Assembly (NCBI GenBank): GCA_002286715.1
Contig: NSJX01000027.1
Span: 1-64,000, forward strand
Length of the DNA stretch: 64,000 nt
Source of the DNA: Dentipellis sp. KUC8613
Lineage: Eukaryota > Basidiomycota > Agaricomycetes > Russulales > Hericiaceae
Reading direction: 5' to 3'
Positions 20,852 through 32,100 of the stretch are shown here, one piece after another (positions within the stretch are counted from its first letter, which is position 1; every line of letters starts with the position of its first letter). A model generated the notes under the pieces. It did no database searches, was not told the origin of the DNA, and saw only the letters and a list, made by a program, of their open reading frames with translations. The translations under genes and the position numbers were made by a program.

Positions 20852-23800
20852 TTAGTCCCGCTCAAGCTTCACCCGCTTCGCCAACTGGCCCGAGTCCAAG
20901 CCTGCACTGACAGCGCCATTTTCATCAGGCGCCTGCCTCTTCTCCCCAGCCTTCCCTAGTTGTACAGGTGGTCTATATTTCTCGTCCGTCACAGCTGCTA
21001 GGGCCTTCCGACTCGCAGGGGTCGAATTTTTCAGGGTATGTTGACCGCCGTCGGACTGAAGAACATGATTGGGAAAGTGCGTCCGCAGCGAGTGCAATAT
21101 ACTCGTCGCAATCGCCTTGCTCAGCAGCGGCGGGACGGCACTCGTGATCTGTGCATATTGCTCGTAGCGAGATCCACTGAATCGATGGATATCCTGAGAC
21201 AATCACGTAGAAGAATGAGGGCCGGATGGAGCTCAGATGACGCCCGCGACGTACCGGGAACGAGACGATTCTCGCAAGCTCCCGTGGGGATAGATACTCA
21301 TCGGTGTGTTCTGCAATTCAAACGTATTAGACTCATTCAACTCCCTACACCACAATGGCTGCGCAACTTACTAGGATGGCGACGGGGCAGGCAGTCCGAA
21401 ATGCCCGTTGGAACTGGTTGAAAAACAAAATCAGTCATGATTCCGCTTTGAAAACCGAGGATACATACGCGGATACGGCCCATCATAATCCGCAACCGGT
21501 CTCATCGCCGAATTGCCCTTCCACCCCGTACTATGATGGCTCACCATCCTGTCCTGCTTGGCACCCAACATCAGCGCATAGGCACTCGGCTCCTGGGTCT
21601 GCTGATCATCCGGAGCGGTGCAGTACACGCTGCGTCGTCTGTCGGATGCGTCTGCAGGCTGTCGGGGATTGCGCCATTCGAGGTCCTGGATCGCGTCGCG
21701 GACGGTATGGAACGCGGGATCGCCGTGTGTCCTCTTGGGCCACTCTGGAAGAGGCAAGCCGGCAGCGGATGCGAGTAGGACGAACCGTTTGCTTGTCGCA
21801 GCAACTCCATATTCCGCGATGTCCAGCAGTCTGTATGAGATCGAATATCCTTTCGACAACAACTTCAATTCCATCACGTGGAATTCGCGCTCGTATCGTT
21901 GGGCCAAAAATGCCTGGGATACATGGTGTCAGCGGACTGGGAATTTCGTCAGATATGGGACGTACCGGTTGGCCGAATATACACTAGGGTGAACAGCGGC
22001 ATAATAGTCGTCAACACCATATACATCACGGCGCGGCATTGAACGTACCACAAGTGCAGGCTTCATCAAGCCGATCCCCCGTTCGACCATCCTCGTGAAA
22101 TGCTCCATTTTCTTGCTATCATTGCTGCATTCAAGTGGTGCACACATGGACAATACAGTGACGGGGCCTGGCGGGGCTATCTTCTGAGCTTCAACGTCAT
22201 CAAAGAATACCTGAACATCCTCAGCGTGCACTGGAGCATCGGGGAAATTGAACTAGTAGTCAAGGTTGTCGATCAGAAGGACACAATAATGACGGCATCT
22301 TTGTGGACAGACTTACCTGCCAGCTAGTGGCCGCATCCACTTGTTCCTCAACGGCGGCAAGGATGTTGAAACCTGCAGCATCGAACCCTCGCGCGACACC
22401 TCCACAGCCAGCGTAGAGGTCCACAACCGTGGTCGTACCTATGGTAGAAGCATTATAACCAGAATTAGCTTTTTTGTTGGAGATTGTCAGCGTTTCGCTT
22501 TTGGTGTCGCCCGACATCAGCAGAGACCAGTAATGGATGTCGGGTGATCCATCGGTATCCGTAGCAGCCTCTTGTCGTATCTTGATCTTTTCAAAATTAG
22601 AGCCCTCTACGCAGCGGAGTACATGTTCATAATCGAACTTGCCGCATTCCGGGTCACCGTGAGGCTCGAGGAGCTTGATAAGTTCGTGTCCAGAGGAATT
22701 GGGCGATTCGCCGTAGGCCGCCTTGAAATACTCGGCGGCGAAGATGTACCGCGTCGCTAGGACGTGCGTTGGTGTTCCAGATTTCGAGACGACCTTGTGG
22801 ATGAACATCGCCATGCGAAAGCCGTCGATACTGAACTTATACGCGCGCCGGCTGCGGATCCGTGCCGCGCCGTGACTACTTGAGCTTTGTGGAACACGAG
22901 ACGAGGTGCTATTGGATCCCTGACTTTCACGAGAGCCGAATAACGTCGACAGCATTGTCTATTATCATGGGAAGCATTGAAGTCAGTATTGAAGAGGAAT
23001 AGGCCGCGGAAGCGGGGATTCAAGAAAGTAGACTTACTTGCAGTCGTGTTAAGATACTGGTATCAGTCTCAGCATCATTCCGTTGATAGATGTCCTCATG
23101 ATTATGGCCATTGTCAAGGTTGTGGTTTGCATCAGCCTCCATACCAGCGTCCGAGTCGCTATCGGAGAAAGCATCTGCGTGACCAAACGACATTCCATCT
23201 GTGGAATCTGCCCTCCATGGAGCGCGTGGGAGGGAGGTTGATGGGACGGGTGAGACGTTAAGGGAGTCCCTTTGCGGCGCAACGGGACTTCGCGTACGTG
23301 CTGCTACAGACGGAGAAGGACGCCGAGGCGGGGGAGGTTGCTCCTGCGATCCGGCAGATGAGACGTGAGGAGGTACGGGAGAGGACGAGGCAACCGAGGT
23401 GCTTCTTGTCTGCTCCTTTGACGGCTCTGGATGGATCGGTGTATTCCGAGCGGCGCCTTCAAAAGGCTCGAGACAAGAAACGCCGTCAGATGAACAAGAT
23501 GTGATGCGGATGGTGTGGATGCGTGCTTCATTGACCTGCCCATCCCAGCAACATTCCGAAATGTGTTCATGCTCGTCGACAATTTCACCATCTTCTCCCA
23601 ATAGTGCGAGACTATACCGCGCTGCCCCAGGGGCAGCATCCCACTGGATATGTGCAGATCCAGATGACAATGATTGAAACAAAAACCCAGTGACGGGTAG
23701 AGGCGGGATTGTGAGATCTAGCGGGCTGCTCCAGATTGCGGCTTTCGAGTTACGAGGTGCTGTGCAAACCCTCACTCGATATCGAGTCCCTGGAGTAAGA

Positions 23801-26088
23801 TCTGACAGTATGATAGACGGTCCAGAGCTTGTTCTGTGTTGGCTCGCATTGATTTCTGTGTTATCCAGTTAGGCAGATTGCGAGCACTGAAGGCAAATGG
23901 CTTATACCTCCATCAACGTCGGGACCCGGCTTGTATACAAGCTCACCATCTAGTGGGATGTTGGGAACGTGTTCTTCAACACATATCCTGAATCCGCGCG
24001 GACCGGACACTGCAACAAGTGTTGACCAAGAAACGGTGACAACGGACGGAACACTGAACACATGACGGAGGTTGCGAGGCATCTGTGCGATGAGGAGTCT
24101 TTGGAGAAATTTAAGCTGCTCCCGATTGGACTGTGAAGCCTTGATCTCGTCTGCAAGACAAGTGACAATGAGCAGTGACGCACAGTCACAGTAGATAACT
24201 TCCGCTGAAGTGTCTTCGTCTTCGTTGGGCTGTCCGATTGAGCAGGCATCAGGACCCGGTTTCCTATGGACATACTCAGAATTGAGCAGATTCGCGCTGA
24301 GATGGATCTCATCCCCCATCACAGAGATCTCAAGATTGTCAAAGTGAGCCGACTTGAAAGAATATGACGAAAGGAATCGCAATGTTCGAGTGTCCAAGTG
24401 TAGTAACGCCCGGAACGAGTGGATCACATGTTTGACATAAAGTGATCCAACCTCATCTGGCTGAACGGGGGTAAGGGAATGAAACATCTTCTTCTGAGCT
24501 TCCATTGGAGTCATGATAGTCTTGTGGGCACGAAGCGCATGGTACAATGTCTTGCTGATGAGCACAGGCTCCTTGTGCAGATATTCCTCGATAACATGCC
24601 TTTCATCACTTGTCTCTTGTGCGTGATAGAAGAATGCATTGTCGACATGCTGCTCTCGTAAGGTCGCCAGGAGCACCTTTGCACAGGCAGGGCTGAGACC
24701 TTTTATGCCTTCTACATCGAGAGCCCTCTCGTGATCCTTCAAGAGTGCCAGATATCGGATCCGTGTATCGTCAGAAGTAAGGAGAAGTGGCTGCCATATG
24801 TTGAAAACTGCTTCAGCAGCGTGGCTTCTATCCTCCAAGGCTGAGCGATCGCGGCTCATCGAGATATCGCCCGCAATGTTGATCCCATAGACGAGTCCAG
24901 TAGTTTGATCTGTTTCCAGCCGCACAAGTATACCCTTTACCTGGGGAGAAATACATAGGAAGTTAGGACGTTATACGATACATATGAATGAACAGGTGCT
25001 ATACATAAATATGGGAGCGATGTCTCTCGTCTAATAGTACGCAGCCTTTCGTCCACCCGGTGTCCTTGTCGCTACAAAGAATCTCTTTCGGTGGCCGTAA
25101 GAAAAGAAACCGATCAAGCCCCAGACTATTCCACGGTATATTGCGAACTTGCACAAGGACACCATTGACATTTCGTCTAGATTTCTTCTTGAAGAAGAGC
25201 AGGTGGTCGCGCAGGTAACCAAACACCCAAATCTGGTGTTTCGTGTGGTACAGTACCCTGGCTTCCTCTCTCATGAGGGCATTGATACCTTGAACATTGA
25301 ATGTATAAATGTATGACACAATTTGAAGGGTCGCTAGACATACCTATTTTCAAACCGTCACCATACTGCCCTATTAGATGAGGTTTCGAGCCTTTTGAGG
25401 TTCCCCCGAGATACCAAGAAGAGTAAGAGATGGATCCAACATTGTACAGCTCCAGATCCCCGAAGCCAGGTTTATCAAGTGATGGCTTCCAGGCAACATA
25501 TCCGACAGGCTCTGAAACTTCATCCGAGGCCGAGGCGATGGAGGTGTCATAGAGAAAAAGTTCGACAGACTCTGAGTTCAATGGCAATTCAGTGTCAGAT
25601 GTGCTCCCAACAATTGACTTCCCTTTATGAAACTCCTCGACTCGAATCTGATGTGGAAGCACATGACGGACATCTAGTATAGCATCAAAGAGATTTTGCA
25701 CCAGCTCCCGGACTCCAGCTGCCGAACCCCATGTACTAGACGAGGATCGGGATTTGCCGTAGTCGCGGTGCATGTTCAGGCCGTGCATAAGTGACCATGA
25801 GACGCTCAGTTTTCCGTTTTCGCGCCAGTAAGGAAATTTCTGGGGCCTAGAGTTGCCCCCAACTTTCCATGGCCGAAGTTTCGGAGGCGGTCTGGTAACA
25901 GAGGAAGTACGAGGTGCAGCCCGAGGCTTATACTTTTTCACTAGATACCAAAGACAGAAAGTCAACATGTTTCTCTGATAACAACAAAATCGGAACTGCC
26001 CACCTGTCTGTGGTTCTTCCGAAGATTCCGAGTTGTCAGTCGTGTAGTCGGAGTCATCCTCGTCACTAGACTCTGCAGAGACGGGCAT
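20852..26088 (-). CDS. GHKL (MORC/Hsp90-like) ATPase - FN3-like - cytosine-C5 methyltransferase-fold fusion protein
   Basis: Twelve exons keep phase throughout (26088-26004, 25940-25344, 25288-25005, 24940-23908, 23855-23038, 22958-22317, 22252-22049, 21983-21966, 21913-21469, 21413-21372, 21310-21255, 21193-20852) and give 1,521 residues. After an acidic N-terminus comes a GHKL ATPase: N-box RELVQNLFDAILD (about 106-118) and the glycine-rich lid HLIGQYGDGLKIG (about 216-228), then HIYVKGILV. Around 667-790 lie fibronectin-III-like segments (LTPGTRYRVRVCTAPR). The C-terminal 400 residues are a DNA methyltransferase fold. SAM motif I is VVDLYAGCGGVARGF (about 1115), and motifs IX-X are LSPRELARIVSFP and YAQITSAVPPLLSKAI (about 1396-1437). 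The usual PCQ, ENV and QxRxR motifs are replaced (see findings), so it is probably not catalytic. A C-terminal tail carries basic KRVK. A nuclear chromatin role is inferred. The 18-nt exon at 21966-21983 is the weakest call. I know no named family with this domain order. Confidence 0.85.
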
Positions 26089-26750
26089 ATTTCACAACGA
26101 TGTAGTCGGATATGGTAGTCGGGACTCTGGAGTGAAATGGTAGCACAGAGCTCTATAGCTAACGATGAGCAAATATCTACCTCTGCTTAGGCGCCCCCTG
26201 AACGATCAGTTGCGCGTTCTTGGATATACAAGCTATGGTGCACTGGCACCAAAGAGGCACCCAGAGCTGTGATATCGAGGAGGTTGCTTCACCAGTAATA
26301 GAGCAAAAGCGAGTACCTACGAGCGAAGGCGGTACTTGACGGGAGGACGTTCTGAATCCCGCCGGCGCCGTTGACGCGGTTACTGACAGAGCACGACACC
26401 GTGACTGACCGGGACCAGCTGAAATTCGATTCACGATGATTCACGACTTTGCAAACAATAATCTCAAAGGGCTATTCCGACACCTCAGAAAGGATCTGAC
26501 TTTTGTGAGACAAGCATGCCACAGTCATCACAATAATTTTCTAGAGGCCATCCCACACTGATTGACAACTTGCAGCCAGCCGCAGCGGTGGTCCAGTGCG
26601 TGGGACGTTTAACGTAAGCAGGCTTGAAACATTCCCTTTATGTGACAATGTCGGACTGAGGCTCTCCCTATTAATTACGTTCGCAGTTCATCTTCTTGCC
26701 AGCACAACGTCAATCCTGTCTCTGAACACGGATCCACATATTGGGACCAG
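26089..26750. other. Divergent promoter region
   Basis: Upstream region shared by the methyltransferase-like gene (minus) and the F-box gene (plus). No open frame with family resemblance and no clear regulatory motif seen. Confidence 0.5.
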
Positions 26751-28621
26751 ATGCTGTCGTCTCAGACCGAATCGTATGTCTTCTGCATTGCCTATCCAAC
26801 CGACACTCAACAAGTCGTAGTGGCTTGCAGGAACCGGCCGCAGCGTTCGAGAACGACAGCGACGAAGGGCAGACTATACGAGCCACGGGAAACACCCCTC
26901 AACCCGAGGCACGATGTTTCGCGTCTCTGGCCTCTTTTGACCTAACTATTTTGTAGGATTCTGCCACTACGGAGACGTCAATTGCGGCACGATTGCCGAC
27001 CGAGATTCTCCTCCAAATATTTGTGGATTGTGTTGACGAAGAATTAGACCCTGCCACTATTGGCTACTCCGCTCACTTCATCCGACAACTCACGCATGTC
27101 TGTCGCTCCTGGAGGGAGATTGCGATAGACTATCCTGCATTGTGGACAAAGGTGGCTTTCCTCTCGTCGCCAATGACGTCCTCAATGCTTGACCGCTCCA
27201 AGTCAGCTCTCCTCACCATCCATGCGAACCTGACGCCAGACTATCTATGTCAATCTGGCCGCTCTAGCAACAAGGTATTCAAGCGTGTGCGCCATGCACT
27301 ATCCCATGCACCCCGCATCAGGGAGATAACTCTGCAAAGCCGATCCTGCATTGATTTCTCGCGTCTCATAAAAGACTTTCCGACTAGTCTTCCAAACCTA
27401 GAATCCTTCACTCTGAAGGCTGTTACGCACGAGAATCAGGCCGCCTTCGACGTACCACAAGAGCTCTTCAAGCATGATACTCTCCCTCTCCATCAACTTG
27501 ATTTACAGTGTTGCTCCATCCCAGAATCACTTCTCAACGTCCTCCCTTCGCACTGCAGCGTGCTCACTCGCTTGGAATTGCATCACGTAGCGCCTCTTAC
27601 TCGTCAAGGAATTCTTCGTATAGTTGAGGCAGCAGCCGGCAGCATCGAAATTCTGGTTCTTGACCATGTTTCGTCCTTCACGTCGCCTTTCACTGGACCT
27701 GAACATGGTGTAGCTCTCTCTCTCCCGCGTCTCTCGAGTCTACATCTCCGTGGCAGGGCAGAAATTACTTTCTGCCTCCTTCGCAGTTTTACAATTCCTT
27801 CTGATAGCCGCCTTCGTCTCGAATTTTGCCTTTCAGTGCTTACGCCTGCTTTCCGTTACTCCCCACTCGCGAAACATTCCAGTTCTGGTTCACCCGTTCG
27901 CAGTCTACTCTTCCATCATGCCCCGCAACAGCTTTGCGAACCCTACGACCGTGGTCTTCGCCTCTTGGGATATACCGAGACTGCAACACCGGAGTACTAC
28001 TATGCAGAGCCCGAAGATGCAAAAGTAGACATTCATTTCTCTTGTTGGGAGGATCTAGAGCGCCATATCTTGACCGATACCCTCCTCAAGTTGTGGCGTG
28101 CTGTGGTCAATAATGGAAAGGAGGTACACGCCGTGACGATTGCACGCATCAGTTGCATCTCTACTGCCGTATGGTCACAACTCCTCAGGAATGTGCCTGA
28201 AGTGCGGGAGCTCTGCATACATGGCTCCCCTGCACTGAGAGCCTTGTGCGCAGTCCTTGGTGCCTACACACCCGCCATAGGCGATGCTACTCCTTCGACC
28301 CCTACGTCGTCGATGCTGTCGCTTCCGAGCTTACAGACGTTGACTGTATGCGAGGGGGCGTTCCGCTCGTTTCCATCGCACAGGATGGGTTCGGGGACGA
28401 GGGGCGTTGATTTCGAGGCACTAATGACGTGCTTGGAGGCGCGGAAGAATGCAGGGAAGAGGCTAGAAAAGTTGGTTGTGTGTTATTCTGATGCAAGTCG
28501 CAGTGACATGGAGGAGCTTGGTACAATGGTGGACAGGTTGGTTTGGGACGGCAGCCTTTTTGGGCGTGACAGCATACCCATCCCCGATATCACCCCGAAA
28601 GACGTAGACGACCGTGAATGA
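26751..28621 (+). CDS. F-box protein with leucine-rich-type C-terminal region
   Basis: The main exon, 26957-28621, encodes 554 residues. It begins just before an F-box, ARLPTEILLQIFVDCVDE ... LTHVCRSWREIAIDYPALW. The rest shows irregular leucine-rich segments (LRRLELHH-like, FTLKAVTHE), typical of the large family of Agaricomycete F-box proteins. Such proteins link a substrate to the Skp1-Cullin1 ubiquitin ligase; the substrate is unknown. The 5' end is uncertain. The best phased proposal is 26751-26773 joined to 26831-26915 and then 26957, but the donor at 26916 (GTTTCG) is weak. The stretch 26831-26910 also reads well in another frame (EPAAAFENDSDEGQTIRA), so the first exons may differ. Confidence 0.75.
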
Positions 28622-29134
28622 GTCGCTCTCCAGCGACGGTCATTCAGACCACTCGTCCCATTTTATCTACTACAGCCGGAAATTAAAGTTGATACGTTGA
28701 ACGTCCTTTACTCAATCTTACTTTTGAATCAGATAGTATTGCACGTAGTACTTACCGTTGCATATGCTTATCCTGTATGTAGTGTCGTTGATGAATGGTG
28801 CGAACAATATTTCCTCTTTCCCGGTGAGAGCAACGTCGAAATGGACTCCTTTGACATGAAAGCGATTAGCCGATGTAAGCACTTCGCGCGCGCTGGGCTC
28901 GCGACTGGACTCAAAACGCGTCCACTGCCGCTCGCAATACTATACAGACCTACCACAACTACCATCCTCCCGGTATAAGACCTACCTTGAGCAATATCGC
29001 CCTCCATCCATCGCTCCGAGTGATCTATCTGCTGCGCGCACCCTACCTAGCGGGTTCTTTGGCGCTGCCGCCTTTGTGGCATCAAGCGACCTCACTCAAA
29101 GCAGTCGCCTGCATCTGTGCGGAGCCTTCGCAAC
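28622..29134. other. F-box 3' flank and VPS15 promoter
   Basis: No gene recognised. One open frame at 28697-28978 starts with a hydrophobic stretch but lacks homology and splice support. Confidence 0.5.
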
Positions 29135-32100
29135 ATGGGCAACACGCAGTCCGGGTACCCGTTGACGCGCAACGCTGGTGCTCTCGATTCGTTTGTCGCA
29201 GAGCTTGGAACTGACATTGTCTACGAGAAGAGGTACGCATTCGTCCTGACTTATGCAAGGATTATGCTCAAGGCCATCCCAGCCTCGGGTCTTCGCGCTT
29301 TCTGAAGACCGTTCGCTGCCGTCATCGAAATGGCATTCTCCTCGCAAAGATCTTCATCAAGCCGGATCCTGGCCTCAGCCTTCGCAAGTACCAAAGGAGA
29401 CTGAAGAGTGCGTTACCGTGGTAGCTAATAGGGTCCGTCTCGTTTACTTATTCGACATCTTTTATTATCTAGTTGAACGGGAGGCTTTGTTGGACATTCC
29501 AAACGTCTACAGCTATCAGACATTCGTGGAGACTGAGAAGGCCGGATATCTCATACGACAGTGGGTCGCGAGTAACCTATACGATCGAATAAGGTGCGTC
29601 AAGTTTCCCGTATATACAAGTGCAGGCTCTCATGGACACCCTGCAGCACTCGTCCTTTCCTCAGCACAATTGAGAAGAAATGGATAGCATTTCAACTCCT
29701 AACCGGCTTACGCGACGCGCGGGCGCGCAAGGTCCCTCACGGAGACATCAAGTCTGAGAACGTCCTTGTCACGTCTTGGAATTGGGTGTATCTTACCGAC
29801 TTCGCCTCTCACAAGCCTACGTATCTCCCTCTTGACGACCCTTCGGACTTTGCCTTTTATTTCGACACATCAGGTCGGCGTACATGTTATGTAGCTCCGG
29901 AGCGTTTCTACGCCGCTGGCGCAAAGCCCGAGGTAGTTGCTACCCAAGGTGCCAACGACGGTACTGGAAAGAAGGAGACACGAGTAACTGAGGCTATGGA
30001 CGTTTTCAGTGCCGGCTGCGTCATTGCCGAACTCTTTCGAGAAGGGGCGCCGTTATTCACCCTCAGCCAGTTATTCAAGTATCGCGAAGGGGAGATTCAC
30101 GTCGACGGCTTACTGTCTGCCATTGAGGATAGTGGAGTCAAGGTAGGTTGTACATACTCAAATTGATACCCCGGCCTCTGACCGGTCCATGAAAGGATCT
30201 TATCAAAGAAATGATTGCTTTGGACCCCAACGCCCGACCAACCTTTGACGCTCTTCTCAATAACGCTCGCGGAACTGTGTTTCCGGAAGCCTTCTATTCA
30301 TTCCTCCATAGCTATGTTTTCTCTGTCAACGAACTGCCGGCATCATCTTTGTTTGGTGGTTCTCCTCCGTCTGCTGTTCCCGGCTCCGCAACTCCTACTA
30401 CAACGGTTGCATCTACACCCAACGCCACTGTCAAGGGGGGTACGGCGACACCCGTCCCGACGATCTCGGACCCGCACACGGCGGTCTTACCGAGTGACGC
30501 AGATCACAGGATGGAGCGCATATGGGCAGACTACGAGAGTGTAGAGCCTTATCTTGTGGAAGACATGGGGGAAGAAACTGTCAAGGACGTCCGAGTCGAG
30601 TATGCCCATACGGAGTCAACGTCGACCCCATTCCAGGTAACTACATCCGTTTCTCGCGAGATCCACTCACCGACCAGAGACGTAGGATATCCTACCAGTT
30701 GAACTTCACGTGCCGAACCGCGACTCCAAGTTGTTGAGGGTCAAACGACAAGCTGCACTAGAAGGTGGCGAGCCTTTTGCACCCATTTTGGCGTAGTGTT
30801 GACGTGCGTTTACCTCAGACGGGCCTGCACTCATCGTCCTCGCACTCGTATGCGCAAACGTTCGAAATTGTGCTCAGCCATCCAGCAAACTGCGAGCGCT
30901 GGATGTCTTCCTCGCCCTCGCGGTGCACTTAACAGATGAAGCGAAGCTGGACCGCATGGTTCCTTATATCGTCGATCTTCTGCATGACGATGCGGCAGTC
31001 GTTCGTGCAGCGGCTCTGAGGACTCTTATGCAAGTGGTCTGTCTTGCTTAATTCCGTCCGGTTGACGAAGCAGATCTGACCTTAGTTTACCGTTAGTTGA
31101 TGTTGGTCACAGTCATCACGCCTTCGAATGCCTCCGTATTTCCGGAGTACATCATACCGAACATTCAGACCCTGGTACAGGACCCAGAGGTCTCTGTACG
31201 ATGCATGTATGCGCAGTGCGTGGTGCCACTTGCGGAAACAGCTGTGCGGTATCTGGAGATGGGACAAGCCCTCAAAGCGCATGGATCTTTCAAGGTAGCC
31301 GCAGAGGCTGTCGAGTATGACGAGGCCCAATTTGAGGTACGTGCACCTCGCTGTGATAGCAATCTATGTACCAACGTATCAATCAGGTCACCTATGACGC
31401 TGCTTTGCAAGACCTACAAACGTCGATACAGGATCACCTGTCTGCGCTTCTAGTTGACCCGTCGAGCGTTGTCAAGCGCGCTGTCCTTCACGATATATCT
31501 GCATTATGCATCTTCCTGGGTCGACAGAGAACGAACGATGTCCTTCTCAGCCATATGATAACGTATCTTAATGACCGTGATTGGCTGCTTCGGTACGCCT
31601 TTTTCGACGCCATTGTCGATGTGGCTGCGTGCGCTGGCGGCCGAAGCCTGGAGGAATATATCCTGCCCTTGATGATTCAGGCCCTTTCAGGTGGGTCTGC
31701 TTGACAGGTTCGTCAAGGTATTGACGCTAATTCTTGTCTAGATGTCGAGGAGAGCGTCGTGGCACGGGTGCTTGGCGCTCTTACAAGTCTATGCGAGCTA
31801 GGTTTGTTCCAAAAGATGCGGATCTGGGAGCTTATGAGTGCAACGCTTGGGTTTCTTTACCATCCAAATGCGTGGATTCGCCAAGGTCTGTCGATCCCAG
31901 CTATCGAAGTGCCCGTGGTACTCACATCCTTCGAGGCGCTGCTTCATTCATTGCCTCTTCTGCTAAGCATCTGCCTGTCAGCGATGTGTGGTGCATCCTG
32001 TATCCCTCGCTGAGGCACTTTCTTCGGTCGGATATTCGACAAATCGACGAGATGAGTTTGTTGATGGCTATGAAACCTCCCGTGAGTGTCAGTAATCTAT

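Noticed and set aside
22049..22252. Alternative splicing that would restore a PCQ motif in the methyltransferase domain
   Set aside because: I read all frames around the motif IV position; none encodes PCQ with intact flanks.
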